64,000 bases of DNA from Clavelina lepadiformis (GCF_947623445.1 NC_135241.1:21764501-21828500), one strand, 5' to 3'; positions 30,535 to 44,639 are shown, counted from the stretch's first letter. Program-made: numbers and translations. The notes: generated by a model not told the origin, from the sequence alone.

Positions 30535-33500
30535 ATGGGGTCTTCTAACCTCCAGCAATGGCAGGTTTATAACCCCCTTGACAAAAGCAACATTATCCCC
30601 GATGTTCCGAAAAGTAATAAACTGCCATTTTCCAAAGACAACTCCAAAGTAACCACCTCTGATTTACTCCAACCAAAGATATCTTCAGTTGGAGTGTGCC
30701 CATCAAGAAGTAGCATTAAGTTGGATGATCTAAAAGTGATGATGGTGGGATTGTCTGTCGCTGATGCTGGAAGAGAGAAAATCAATGAAACTTTAAACCA
30801 GGAAAAAGATTCTTTGAAGCCTACATTAACTGAAGATATGAAAGAAAACAAAACTGTTGCTTTAAAGCAAAAAATGCCGGCTATTTTAAATGCAGAAGGT
30901 ACTACTATGAAAGCACAGTTTGCCATTCGAGCAAAGCCACCAACAATGCCCCGATCAACAATCAAAACTAGGAGAAAGCTGAATAAACCTTTGTCGCCTC
31001 CACCTAACAGCTCATCTGGAAAAAAGAGTGCATCGTCTACAACTTGCACAACTGATGATGAGATAAACGGTATGAGTTTTGTATTATGTCTTTTCTTGTT
31101 TCGTTTGATATCATTAATATATTTCTGGTCTCTGAACTCTTTATATCGCATAAAATGCTTTATGTATACGTATATAAAAAAGAAGTATATTATATATCTA
31201 ATATCATAAATAGATCTATACTACCTTTGTAAATTTCAGTAAAAAGCAGGACAGTTTCATCAGCTCCCAGAAGTTCACCCACCGATCAAGGTACTGTGAT
31301 GTCAGTTGAAATCACTGAACCTGCCTCTACTCCTGTCAGGTATGCTGTTTGTTGTGTGGTCGTTTCAAATGGTGTATTTTGCTGGTTCAGTAACTGTTTG
31401 TTGATGCATTACATTTACATAGGCAAATACTGAACCCATTCATACCAAAACTGAGTAATGCAGACCTGGCGGTCATAGTTTTTGGTGATAAACATCAGTA
31501 TTGAATTGTAGATCAATCGATGACATGATTCAAACTTTGAGGTCTTCACGACATGCAAGTGGAAGCCAAAAATCCACATCTGATCAGAAGATTGATGAGA
31601 TTTTAAAACAAGTCATGTCCCATGCGCAGGAATGGATGAATGAAGTATGGGCGTTGGGGTCATATGTAACTGTTGTAATATTATGACATTCTATGTTAAC
31701 ACATGCTGTAGTGAAATGCATATATAAATGTTGCATTTCCTACTTTTTGCTGCTGCGTAATCATTATGAATACATGTTAATAACAGTATGTAAATAAGTG
31801 TTTAATTGTTTAGCAAATATGGAATTATATTGCCATCGGTTAGAAATAAATTATGTTACTTTTCCTGCTCTTTGAAACTGTAGTCACTTGGGAAAGATCA
31901 TAAAGACTCTTCTGATCAAGACGACGACCCTATACAGCAAGCAGAGAAGGTCAGCTATGAAGCTGACAATGAAGAAAATATTTCCCCTCATGATTTGGAT
32001 GGTAAAAGGCATGTCACCAGTGTCAAATCAGTCACCATTGAAGAAAAATTTATCGATATGGACGTGTCTGACACCGTTTCAACTCTTGCCAGCCAGATTT
32101 CAGCTCCGGCAGGTTGAGTATTCAAATGACATGTTTATCACTTTTGTAGTCAAGCGGGTTTTTAACCTAGCGATACTTTTGGTTTACTCTTTACAGGTAT
32201 ACCTGATGTGTCGACTATTTTATTGAGAAAATCATCACATGGCATGAGAGGCACAAGCTCACAATTCAGTGCCCTCTCTTCCCCTGTGGCATTGATGCAA
32301 GATGATGGTAATAACATTTCGTTTTCAGTTCATTTGTCAAATTCTGTAATTATAAGTCAGATAATAGCAAGTTATTAAGCAATGGACATTTTAGTTTCCT
32401 AAAGTCTTTGATGCTTGTACAAGCAAAAAGAATTATATACAAAACGTTTTTTATGTCCAGTTTAATATTTCACAGATGACATGTGGAATTATGAGCAGGC
32501 AGTCCGAGACCTAAACATGTCCCTGGATGTTAAAAATGATGATATAATCAGCATTCAAGGAAGTAATCCTCCACTTTTGGAAAAACCAGTTGCCGGCTTT
32601 CCTCAAAGCAAAGGTGTTAGATATTAAAGTTAATTCTGTACACAGCACTGTGTGTATACTAGTATACAACACATGCCAATAATTTAATATATTGTACACC
32701 AATACCTTGTAATGATGTGGCAGATCACTTTGAAGCGATTTATTCTTGGTTTTTGTTTATGCGTCAATCAGAAATATCTGGCGCAGGAGATTTTTCCCAA
32801 CCGTCTTTCCACAGTACTGGAGGGAAAATTCACAGACTCTGCCTCCTCCCAGCAATAAAAGAATTAACAGTAAATCCAAGAGAGTTTACTCTATCCAAGA
32901 TCACGCACACATCATCGGATGTTGATCTGACATCGCTTGGAAATACAGTCACACATGTTATTCCTGAGAATTTAGCAATGCACAAAAAAAATGCAAACTT
33001 GGAGTAAGTGCCCATTAGCAGTATGTGGTTTCTTTTTTGGAAATAGATTTAAATTGTGATATTATTCTGCAGGGAATTCAAAGCTGAAACGGGTTCTGGG
33101 AACCGAGACAAATTACCAAAACCTAAACAGGAAAATCACCTGGATTCTAGCAAACTGGATCCTCTTGACATCGATGGGTGGAGGACATTGGTGGAAGGAG
33201 AGTTTGAGAAAGTCGATTACTCCCTCCATGGATCAAAGTAAGTTTTTACTTCTTCTTTTTGTAAAAAATACCGGAGGAAATGGTATTGCGAAAGTATTTG
33301 CTGTAAAGTTCTTAAGTATATTTGCTTTTGCTCTGCAGAGTTTTTAGTTTATATTTTTAGTAGTGGGAGAAGGTAATCAGAAGAATTCTATGCGCATTTT
33401 CAGTAATTTTGGCGTTTTGAAACACACTGTTTGCACAATTATATATTGAGTATAAATGTTTTACGTTATTTTGGTAGAACTCACGCAAATGAATGGGGTG

Positions 33501-36500
33501 CCTGGAGAATGTTATGGACAGTGGCACCACCCAAAATGTCATTGTCTACATCAGCTGTTAAAGCCCTTGTCTTTCCTCATTATCACGGGACCAGGATATC
33601 TGCCCCCAAGCGAGTTAAGGAAGAGGTACGACACTGGGATTTTGGACATAGATTATGGTCCATAATAATTAACATGCTCTGTCCTGTTTGATTTTGACAT
33701 TTGACGGACTAAGATATTCAGAACATAAATAGATACTTACGATAAAAAAGTGTTGTACTAAAACAGAATCAGAACCATTGCTTAACACTTAACACTTGCT
33801 TCTTAACTATCAGCAGCTACATCAAAATATTGTAGTATATTTGTACCAGTGTACCGAAGTTCACTGAATATCAATATTGATAGAGTTGGCTTGGAGAAGA
33901 CACTCTGTCGGATATTTACCTCGAGGACGAAGATAAGAATTTAACTTATGAAAGAACTCTCCGCAGAAGGCATAAGTCAGCTGAGGTAAATTTAACTGTG
34001 ATATTGTAAGCAAGTACAGTATTTAACCTACATAGATCTGTTAAGATGCAAGCCAAGTTACAATTGATCTCTAAAGAAGTTTTTCTTATTGTCTTCATTT
34101 TTGCTACTAGAATCTTCCCACAGTTTCGCTTCTAAAGGAGAGCACGATGCCAAAACGGCCAAACTCAGGAATGAATTTGGCTAAGTTTGATGAAGATGAA
34201 TACTCCATAAACTGTGTGGTGAGTTTCATCCTCATGCACTGTGACGAAGCACTTTGTGATACTTGCACTCAGCTTTACTCGCATCCACCAACAATATAAA
34301 GCACACCTGTTATTCGGCATATTAATCCAGGTGAAGACCGATTACACCTCTAATACCATGGAAGTGCAACAGCAGAAAGAATCCGTTTTCCAGCAGCACT
34401 CAAAACAAACACAGCCTGTTGTTGACGAACCTGAACATGAACTTTTTGAACCGATTGCAAAAGCTTCCTCTTTGGTTGGTGTTGTCGTCATGACCTCAAA
34501 AATTTATTCATTTAAATTGGCGATAATTGTTTCAAGATGATTGTTCTATTTTCATTAAATTTGGAAGAAAATTACTGTCAATTTGTGCAATTAGAGCTAT
34601 TTTTTGTGTAACTACAACTGCCCGATTATTCAGACTACCCACATCACCGCTAGCCAAAGAACTTTGCCATTGTCTGCCCCAAACTCTTCTCCACCTATAA
34701 TCAGCCAACCAGAGAGCCAAGGGCTAGCCAGACAGGCCAAAAAAGCTGAAAGGTCTTACGTGGTTTACAGTAGGAAAAAGCAAGTAAGTTAACAAATATG
34801 GAACTGTTTCAGGTCGTGCTTCACTCCTGGAACTCTAAATGATCAAAATTCAGTTTTTAAAACAAGTCTACTGCTGTTAATTTTGAACGCTTTTTTAACA
34901 AGTAAAAATGTGACAGCGCTCCAGAAGAAGCAAAAAATTTGTTCAAAACGCTAAGAAGCGTCTGACGTCATATAAACCTCTCTCTCTGGTGAGATCTCAG
35001 TCTGCCAGTTCATTTTTTCCCACTTCGTGTAATGAGTTAACTGAAGTTCCTCAAAAAAGGCCACAATCAGGGAAAAAGAAATTGCATGGGAAAATTACAA
35101 GATCCACCAGGTAGCAGACAGAAAATTGGTTACCGCAACTTACCGCTACTTTAATATTCAAAATATCTGTGAAGTTCACTGAAATTGCTAATTGTTAAAT
35201 AATGACTTATCATCATTTAGCGGAATACTAAACAAGAAGACAAATTAAATGATTAACGCAGTGTTGCTAAAATAATTGACAACAACAAAATAAGCAATAT
35301 ACTCTTTTCTTCATACTATGACTTGTGCTCCAAAACGTCTATAATAATTATTATCTAACAGCATTCCTGACATGAGTAACTTTACCTGGTTCATTTCCCG
35401 TCATCAAAAGTACTACGAGAAGATTAAAGATATGAGGGAATGGGTCCGAGAAATTTGGAATGTCTGGTTTGACGAGGTAGGTGGTGCATTAGTGATTAAG
35501 CGATTACATTGGAATGTTGAATACCAGTACATCAATTCTATGATATGTGTCAATTTCTATGCAAATTTCGGGTTTTTGCTTTGTTGTTAAATTAGTTAAA
35601 TAATTATATGGTTTGGGTATTAAAGTTATGTTAGCTTTGATTAAACTATTAACCATCCACTCTCAGCTATGAATATACAGTATTGTTAACCTGTTGTATT
35701 AGTTTCTTTTTTATTCTTTGTGCTTTTTAGGTGTTTCCTGAAGAATCAGACGAGGAAAGTTCTTTCTACGAAAAGGATGAAGATGTTGATGATTTTGATG
35801 ACGAAGAATCAAAGAAACGTGAGGAAGAAAAGATGCGCACGGATCATGTTGCTATCCCTGATGTTATTCCCCCAGCTTTGTCTTCCGTACCGGGTGTGTA
35901 CTTACTGGCATGTCCTCTGGCAGTGTCTTTCTCTTTTAACCATATAGTTCTGATTTCTTATTTACTTCATAACTAATCAATTATTAAATATTGTGGTATT
36001 TTTAGTTAGATTAATTTATCAGTAACTTTTGTTGATAACAAGCAAAAACAGAGTAGAAAGAGCGCTTGGAGTTTATCTTTGCCTCCCATTACAGTGGATC
36101 TGGAAAAACCGGAAGAAGTTCTTCGCGGCGCTCTTGCGGACATAACAAAGGAAATTTCGGAGCTTCCAAGTCATGAAACATCTATCCGTGCTTGTCATCT
36201 TTCAAGGAGAGGCGCGCTTCTCAGGAAACTGGGAGAAATAAAGTAAGTTCCCTCACAGCGCAATTGCACAGTAACCCAGGGAGCTTGAAATTGACATCTT
36301 TACTTTGTAATAAGTCTCTAGATATATGTCATAGCATAGTTGTAATATCTGCATTTTCTTTCAAACCTCCTGATATTTGTAAAATTTATAGCTAATTGCA
36401 CAAGGCTCATATAATTTCATGCATCCTGCGCATTACGACATCAATGCTTTTCCGTTTGTAATTCGGCAATGAAATCTTTCATATTTTTCTTCACTTAAAA

Positions 36501-39500
36501 GGCGAGCAAATGACGATTTAGACGAGGCAATTGCACTTGAACCAAGGCTAGGCCAGGCATACTGGCAACGTCATCTCATACGACTTCTACGTAATCAACA
36601 ACATGAAGCCCTGGACGACTTGAACGTTCTGCTCAAGATTAATAAAACGAACGTGGATGGTTACCGGTAGGACAAAGTGAAACTTTCGTATGTTTTACAT
36701 TTTTTTGTCACCTATCTAAGCGAGTTTCTTGTGTACTGTTTGTCTAATTGTGCACAATTTATAGAAATTGGCTTACAAATTATTATGGAATCAAAAACAA
36801 AATATTCGTTACAATTTTCGGGTCCCTCTGTCGTAATTTAACACCTTTACAATTGCATTTTAAGATCTAGAGCTGATATTTTTGCCACACTCGGAGATTA
36901 CACGATGGCAGTTGTCAATTACAGTCAGGTGATAAAACTTGCGCCCGACAACGAGGAGCCATACTTCCAGAGGGCTTCAATATTTGAGAAAACGGGAGAC
37001 ATGCTTCTTGCCATGGAAGACTACGGTTCAGTTGTGCGCATAAATCCAACTAGGACTGATGCTTTGTTGAAGCGGGCCTTGTTTAGTTTCAAGAAAGGTT
37101 CCTGGCACTCCGCCGTGACGGATTTCACGCAACTTATCCAGAAAGAACCTCTCAATGCACAAGCGAGGTCATTTATCATACAATTTTCGCCATCAGTTAT
37201 AGTATATACTATGTATGATTTTTTTTTTGGAAAACAATACCAAGGCAATTTAAGTTGAAAACTTTCACCTAAACTTGACCCATTTTATGCAATAAAACTT
37301 ATTTATATTTAGTGTTGTGCAGCGCGGCAGGATAAAGAATTTGTCATTTCTCAATCGTACATATTCTCTATGGCCTATGCAATTCGTGCTTCATCTTCTT
37401 TACTTAACACAGGATGTACCGGGGGCGAGCTTATGCTGAATATGGGAATCATGAATGCGCACTCCGCGATTTATCAGCGGCGATTCATCTCGACCCCTTG
37501 AACCCCATTGCCTTTTACCATCGCGGAGCTCTGCTTCGAAAGGTTGCCCCAAACAAGGCTTTGCAGGATTTGAGTACTTCTTTCCTTTTAGACAACTCGG
37601 AAAAGAATGTTCTGGTGAGTCCACGACACTCGGATATTATGTAACTGCAATCATACTGAACTTTTTACATAGCATACTGTACGTACCTTGAGGTTTGGCA
37701 GCTTTTTGCATTTAGAGTAATGCTCGTTGCCTATTACCAAGGATTTTAAACCACGTCATGGGATAGGCTTAGAATATACTTCAACGGCGCACGAGATGAT
37801 TTACAGCGTTACATGCATTGTGCCTATTTTGTTTCAGGCTGTTTTGCATCGAGGCATTTTGTACAGTGAGTTGAAGAAATATCAAGAGGCGATGGCAGAC
37901 TTCGAACAGACTCTAAGACTCGACCTTTCAATGGCTTGCGCACACGTCAACATCGGACTGATTCACCTGCAGGTAAGTTGCTTCGTACACAACTTTCTGT
38001 AATGCATCCAGGTGTTTGAAAGGGACTATTTTGAGGGACCGAAACAGTCCCTTAAATTTGTCCAACGGCCTCTCAAAATTTATACTTCTGCAACTGCAGC
38101 AGAAAATCAGGAATTCGTCTTCAAAAAATCGCGGTCTCTTAAAATTACTTAGCGGTCGCCATAGACAAATCTTTATTAACTTTGCATCTACTTAGTTCTC
38201 GAGTATAATTAGAACAATGAAAATACGTTTGTGATTAGAATGATTTTTTTGTTTCGAAAGGTGACTGGGAACTACTGGGAAGCAGTGAAGCGTTTTACAT
38301 TTGCCATAAAAGGAGATCCGACTTATACAAGGTGAGAATTTCTGAAACTGTATTTTCACGTTTTTAGAGATTTTATATTTATGTAACACTTGATCGTCTC
38401 CATATTTCCTGCTGAATACGTTGTGCAACTTTTCTGAACTGGGTCAAAGTATAATCTTTGAAAGTACGACGCTGTTTTTACCCTTTGGGTTTATGTCTTA
38501 GATCATACGTGTGCCGATCTGACGCACTCGCACGAATTCACGAATATCAAGCCGCTGTTCGTGATATAACTAGAGCGATTCACTTGCAGCCTCAAGAGCG
38601 CCATCTTTACTTGAGACGCGGACGACTTTTACTTCAACTTAAAAAGCTCAAGTTGGCTGCTTTCTGTGTCCGGCATATCGCCACTCTCGAAAAGGCCAGT
38701 GATAATGCTAATTTAAATACAAGTAGCAACTTTAAACGTAAAGTTAATCAACTTTCAAGATACCCAAGTTGTCTTACGCACCAAAAAATGTCCGCCGCGT
38801 TTCAAGCTTGTGTAAGTTTCGACTTGGGAATCTCAATTTTTAACGTGGATGTGCATTTTGAAACAGGGTTTCGTGTCCACATCTCCCACCCAAGAAGCGG
38901 TTGTGCAATCTTTCCTTGGAAGTCACACTGCTGCCGTGGATAGCCTCAGCGTTGCTTGTCGCACCAAGCCAGTGCCTGATATGTACGTTTTGCTTTCTAA
39001 GACTCTTATGAAGGGAAAAAGGTATAAGGTAAGTTTTCAATGTGAGGCGATTCGCGTTTTATTACATAAAGCTTTAGCTAGAATTAAAATACAACGTCAA
39101 CAGGAGAAGATTATATATTAGATCGTCAACAGAACGATTTTAGATACAATATAATAATAAATAATAATACAATAATTTGCAGCTCACTAATAAGTGCAGG
39201 AAAACTTCAAGTCTTAATTACAGTGCAAATAGTATATTTTCACATAAACCCCAATTACTTTATAGTAGAATTCGTTCAGTTATACTTTATTTGCTCAGGA
39301 GGCCATAACTAACCTAAAAAATGCTCTGGAATTGTGTACATTATACACATATGGGGACACAAATAACAGCGCACATCAAGCCCCGGCAGAGACGGCAGAA
39401 ATGCATTTTCTCTTGGGTCAATGCCACACCGAGATGTTCAAACACCCTGAAGCTCTCATGGCATACAACCAGGCGCTTAAGGTACTACTGTTGCAACTAG

Positions 39501-42500
39501 CCGTATACCAGTACAACGTACTTTATTGTGATAACGATTTTAACATGTTGCCTTTGGTTTGGTGCAACTGGCTTAGCTTTGACTTATTGCTTAGTGTTTA
39601 GCTCACTAGAGCTGCTATCGTAATTCCAACGCCGAAACTTTTCGAACCATAACGTAATAGGAATCCTTACTAAGCACTTATTGCAACTTCTTGTATACTC
39701 TTTACTTTTTAGTATACAATTCCCAAAACAACCCAAGCCCAAAAAATATTTTAAAATGCAGATATCATTAACAGATTTTCATTTTTGATGTGCTATTTTA
39801 TGCATTATGGGATTATTTCGATGTCGTTATGCATAGTACAGTAAACCCAGTCCCATTTAGCTTTATGGCTTCAAATGCTGTTTAACTTTTGTGAACTTCA
39901 ACGATGTTGTTAATGTATTCTACTAGGTCAACCCAAACTTTGCAGAGGCTTATTATTACAGAGGCCTCTGTAGATTGAAGCTCGATCATTCGAAGGGGGT
40001 CCAGGATCTCAATAAGGCTCTAGTGCTGCAGCCTACCCTGTTTGAAGCTTATCTTAGTCGTGCTGCCTTTTATAGCACCAAGAAAAGATACAGCAAGGTG
40101 AAATTTTTTACTGATTATTTTAGGTTTGGAAACTAGTCTTTTGAAGTTGTTAACGTTACGTACATGAAGGTATTACTGTATATCAACACAAGTTTATTTG
40201 AAAGTTGTAGCAACTATATCAATACAAACTTTAAAATGTGGAAATCATTTTAGGATTATACTTTCAAATATTCTGTGTTTTTTAGGCAATCCTGAACTGC
40301 AACGAAGCTCTCCGGTTGCGACCACGAAGTGTGAGGGCGCTGTTGTGCAGGGGAGCCCTCAAGTTCCTTATCAGTGCGTTCCATCATGCAATCAAAGACC
40401 TGACGCAGGCGATCGAGCTAGACAAGCAATGTGCCCTCGCATATTATAACCGCGCTGTGTGCTTGCATAAGACCAAGAAATACAACAGTGCTTTGAAGGT
40501 TTGTAGGTAGATTATATTTGTAAGTTTGAGATCAAATGGCGTTGTATGGCTTAATATGTGTCTCTTCGGCTAAAATTTTACGGTTACGTTTTATAATCAC
40601 GTTATTTTAATGACGTCTCTCCAAGTTAATTACGTTAAGGTAGAACTTTGCTTGAATTCCAGTCTAATTCGTAAACAAGCGTTGGGTTCTGTGAGAATTA
40701 ATTTAGGAAAACCTAAAACTATTTCCCCAGGACTACAGTATCGTGTTGACGTTGACGGAAAACGACCAAAAGACAACGTCAGAGTCTCTCAGGGTGCAAG
40801 TCTTTGTAAATCGAGCACTCCTTTACCTCCATTCCGAACTTCAGGATGCCCAGAATGCCGCTTTAGATCTCGAAGAAGCTACTCTTCTCTCTCCAAATAA
40901 CACCTGCATCCTACATACTATGGCTCTCTGTTATCACAGGTAGGATATTTCGGACTTGGTGGTCCGTGTAAAATCATTAACTGGAATGTTACGGGTTCGA
41001 TTCTCGATCATGTCGACAGAAGTCACATTTTTCTACGTCATAGGTGTAAAACTAGACTTCGGTTATCCAGAGGGTTTATACCACAGAAAAATTTGCCATT
41101 AACTTGTACTTATTCAAACAGAATATGTAAGCATAGTTAATGAAAGGAGCAAGCAGTAGAGTAAACAAAACAGTTAAACAAACAGCAGGTTACAAAATAC
41201 CACACAGCCATTGCTACACCGCAACTCATTCAAGGTTTCTCAATGAGGTCACAATCAAACTTATAGCAAAACCAGTGAAGTATGACAAATAATAAATGAT
41301 GTCATTAAATTTCACTGTACCCTTACCAATGTAACCAGTACAACAAATGTAAACAGCCAAGGCAACGTTAAGAGACATAACAAAACATTAACAGTAGGCT
41401 TAAAGCGACTTCTATGTTTCACCATTCCTGCACGGTGGAAATTGTTAAGAGAAAACGAATAAATTTGTGTAAGGTTGTGCTAAATATCTTAAAACCCATT
41501 TTTCAGACTCAACGACCTTCAATCGGCCAGCTCAGCCTACACGCGATGCCTAGAAGTCGACCCGTACTTTCTTGCCGCCTACGTGGGCAGGGGTGACGCA
41601 TTTGAAGACGCAGGAAACTTCGCCGATGCTAAAGCAGAATATCAACGTGCGCTGAAATTAGATCCGTCCTACGTTGTGGCTAGGGTGCACCTGGGATACA
41701 ATCTGCAGGTAAGTGGTATGGGAAGGAAATAGAGTTGATTTTAATTTTGGGAGAGTTAAAACAGACTTCCTGTACCAAATTGCTACAATTCAGAAAATGA
41801 AAGCAGATTTATTCAGACACTAACACGTTTTGGACTTAGCGTAAGTTTCTCATCAGAGCATTTCACAATCCAATAATTACAGTTTTTTTAGTACAAACGT
41901 TTGTATATGATTCAAGGTAAATAAAATGTTTTTGTCAGAAGCTATATTCTGTCGTATTCTGGGTAGGTTCTTTTTGGTGATAACTGATAAACTGAATAAC
42001 TTTTCTTTGGTCAAATCTGCCCATCTTGACAGTGGTGTAGCCAGAAAAAAAATTTGGGGGGCCAAATATTTCATGAGTTCAAGGAAACTACAAAGTGTTT
42101 GTTTTAAGACATCGCCACCTGATGTAGAAGCCTATAGAATAGACAAAAAAATTTTGGGGGGGCATGGCCCCTTTCGCCCCCCCTGGCTACGCCTATGCAT
42201 CTTGACCGTATTCTAACGTAACCATATTTTTGAGAAATTAGTACGAAGTCTGTTAAATTCTAAGGCCTTATTATTAATTTAAGGCATTATGTTGCCCCTA
42301 AACCACTCCAGATGATGTTCACAGCTATACACCCACACTTAAGCGTAAGTTCGAGCAATGCTTTTGAAACGACTCCGTTATTTTTAGTTATGTGGTCGTC
42401 TTCAACAAGCCTGGGCACAGTTCAGCAAAGCGATTAAACTTGATCCAACCTGCCAGTCAGCTCTCGAAGGAAGAGCGATCACGTGCCTGCACGCAGGAGA

Positions 42501-43600
42501 CTTGTTTGCTGCATCACGTGACATCGCCATTGCGCTAGAGCGAGGTCAGCCAAGCGCGAGATTGCTGACGGCATGTGGCGTCGTCCATCAGACCCAGCGC
42601 GACCTTCACACCGCCATGGCGTATTATAATGTAATCAACCCGTTTATTATGAATAATGTCATAGTTTTTAATTGTCTATGTTTTTAGTATCACGTCTGTT
42701 GTACTCCTTAGCGCGTAAGCTATCAATCTAAATCGTAGTTTTTGGTCAAATACTTTACGTTTCCCAACAAGAACTCTGTTTCATGTCAATGAGCCTGTTT
42801 GATATTTAAACAGAGAGCACGAGCACTGGACCCATTCTACACACCAGCCCACTTCAACGCTGCAGTCTTGTACATGAGAGACAGAAGGTTTCCTGATGCA
42901 TTGGAGTGTCTTGAAACAGTCATCGACCGAAATCCTAGAGACAGTGCCGCCATCTTGAATCGGGCAATCACACGTGTCTTCCTCAGTGATGTAGAAGTAA
43001 GGACCTTTTTCTTTTTCGAAGAAAAGTTCGAAAATGGAATTTTATATCGGCTATTTAGATGTTCATATTTTTGCTGATCTTTGGTAATTTGTTTTAATAA
43101 GTAATGTCTAATTTTCGGTACTGGGCTTTGTATGTAGACTGGCTTCTTGGTTTAGTTTTTCAGCTTTTTATTGCAATTTGTTTTTCCAGGGAGCATTGAA
43201 CGATTTCAAGCAAGCCCACACTCTAGATCCCACCAACGCTCACATATTCTATAACAGAGCCAATCTCTACTGTAGTTTGGAAGATTTCAAAAATGCAGAA
43301 AAAGACTTTACAGCAGGTTGGTTCTTACTATGTTGACCTGAGTTCGATTTAATCCGTAAACGGATTAAATAAGACAATTTGAAAGAATTTAAAAGATTGT
43401 TTTCATCAGAGCACTTTTATACGTTATAATTTGCTTTCTTTGTAGCATTTGACATCAACCAAAGCGATTACTTGTCGTTGAAACGAAGAGCTGACGTCAG
43501 AGGTCGCCTTGGAAACAAAAAAGAGGCGATTGAAGATTACAGACAATCTTTGCTTATTTTCGAGAAACATGCCAGATTACAGCGATTGAGGGCGAACTAA
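30535..43600 (+). CDS. TTC6: Large TPR-repeat protein, TTC6-like
   Basis: Probable TTC6 orthologue; its biochemical role is unknown, and TPR arrays are protein-binding scaffolds. I joined 33 exons in phase, 1,998 aa: 30535-31069, 31240-31339, 31512-31644, 31884-32112, 32197-32307, 32476-32613, 32724-33003, 33073-33237, 33478-33625, 33884-33985, 34111-34218, 34331-34474, 34634-34783, 34917-35110, 35362-35476, 35731-35893, 36095-36242, 36502-36666, 36865-37167, 37413-37614, 37838-37972, 38261-38331, 38502-38811, 38867-39028, 39299-39481, 39927-40097, 40286-40498, 40731-40939, 41507-41708, 42388-42630, 42814-42996, 43190-43316, 43446-43600. Residues 1 to about 940 are low-complexity, Ser/Lys/Glu-rich, with an acidic run near 885-930; about 980-1998 are TPRs (RALFSFKKGSWHSAVTDFTQ, AYYYRGLCRLKLDHSKGVQD, AYVGRGDAFEDAGNFADAKA). 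An in-frame TAA just upstream fixes the start exon. The two shortest TPR-part exons, 22 and 32, are less certain. No signal peptide or membrane segment. Confidence 0.85.
40945..41015 (+). repeat. Possible tRNA-like/SINE fragment in TTC6 intron 28
   Basis: GGGTTCGATTCTCGATC near 40990 matches a pol III B box well, and a weak A-box-like TTGGTGGTCCGTG lies about 30 bp upstream. The segment cannot be folded into a convincing cloverleaf by eye, so a SINE head or tRNA relic is more likely than a tRNA gene. Confidence 0.25.
42030..42197. mobile_element. hAT-type MITE with perfect 8-bp target duplication
   Basis: A 168-bp element begins CAGTGGTGTAGCCAG and ends CTGGCTACGCCTATG (reverse complement CATAGGCGTAGCCAG), so its terminal inverted repeats match at 12 of 15 positions. 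It is flanked by identical CATCTTGA octamers (42022-42029 and 42198-42205). CA-initial inverted repeats plus 8-bp duplications are the signature of hAT insertions. The interior has G and C runs and no coding capacity. It sits in intron 29 of the TTC6-like gene, away from the splice sites. The intact duplication suggests a fairly recent insertion. Confidence 0.88.
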
Positions 43601-43700
43601 TTCATGTGATTAGATTATTTCCTAAAAAGTTGAATTGTTTTAAGGGACGTTTTATTTAAGCTTTTAATTTTTATTTTTGGATGCTTTGTCCAAAGGAAAA

Positions 43701-44592
43701 AAGCAGCACTTCTGTGGCAAATATAGTTATGTAAACTTTAAAGATTTACTTTTCTATTTTGTATATGAAGTTGCTTTTGTATGGTCGATAAGAAAGCATG
43801 AATTTGCACTGTGATTTCTATAGAACAGTTTGCGTTTTGTCAGCACAATACCTCCTTGGCTCTTACTTTTCTTTTACTCCGCCATATTTTCATAAATATA
43901 ACATGGCATACGAATGATAAAAAGAAAAGCTTGTAATGACATGCATATACGTAAAGTGGATTGGAATCTTAAACAGAATACGTCCAGCTAGTTTTCAGCA
44001 AAACGTGCTTAATGGAAATTCTCTGCCCAGGTCAACCAGCACTATTCCGTATAAGTAACCATTGAAATATGTAGGATTAATGCACTAAGAATATCTGCAA
44101 ATGACTTGGTTTAATGCGGAAGTTATTCCCACGATCAACGGACTGGCGAGCCTTGTTGTCGCTGTACGCTGCAGCCATGACTTGTACAAATTCAGAAGTC
44201 GCACAAAAAATCAATTGAAAGCAATCACCGTATTTATTTATTACATTATTGCTTATACACTTTAGTCGGGAAACTTTGTTTCACCTGCAGGTCTGTTTCA
44301 AACATTTTATCTTATAGTTTAAGGCTAATACATTTTTATTTGCGTTTAAATTTTCGGAAAAAGTTAAATCCAGTAAAAATCTCTTTAATCACCGGTGCTG
44401 ACGTGACACTCAAATTTGCACGGAGAACTGCATACCTTCAAAGCTGTTTCTTGATTTTGCGATATACATATATATCGCAAATTTGTATAAGTATATGTGT
44501 AAGTACCCCAAAAAGTTTAGTCAGTGAAATTTCAGTTTATCAAGGATAAAACTGGAAACGCTTTATAATTCTATCTATTTCAATAAACTCGA
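43701..44592 (+). repeat. Tandem duplication unit 1
   Basis: The start (GCACTTCTGTGGCAAATATAG), an internal stretch at about 43800-43852 (TTGCACTGTGATTT, GTTTGCGTTTTGTCAGCA), the exon-like block at 44090-44220 and a closing TTTCAATAAACTCG all recur in the same order in unit 2. Relative to unit 2 it has about 300 extra bases after the exon-like block, including a near-perfect palindrome (GCGATATACATATATATCGC) at 44459-44478. Confidence 0.75.
44090..44265 (+). pseudogene. Membrane-anchor terminal exon, copy 1 (probably relic)
   Basis: Read from a weak CACTAAG acceptor, the frame gives YLQMTWFNAEVIPTING, then LASLVVAVRCSHDLYKFRS and a further hydrophobic run before TAG at 44263. It differs from copy 2 mainly at first and second codon positions, has acidic residues inside the would-be membrane segment (E, D) and lost the early stop, which suggests decay. 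AATAAA follows at 44582-44587. The layout (TWF, one hydrophobic segment, short basic tail) recalls the C-terminus of UDP-glucuronosyltransferases and other type I membrane proteins; that resemblance is weak. No upstream exons are seen. Confidence 0.4.
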
Positions 44593-44639
44593 TACATAAA
44601 TGGTCTTGGATAGTTGACCTGCTTGGTTCCTACAAAACA

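Noticed and set aside
30567..31151. 194-codon open frame on the minus strand
   Set aside because: It is the antisense shadow of the first TTC6-like exon, whose plus-strand frame continues in phase through all later exons.
36044..36094. Alternative upstream acceptor for TTC6 exon 17
   Set aside because: Using the AAAACAG acceptor before 36050 puts a TAG in frame at once; the CATTACAG acceptor at 36094 keeps phase.
40985..41001. Possible tRNA gene from a strong B-box match
   Set aside because: No acceptor stem or anticodon arm can be paired around it, so it is kept only as a tRNA-like fragment.
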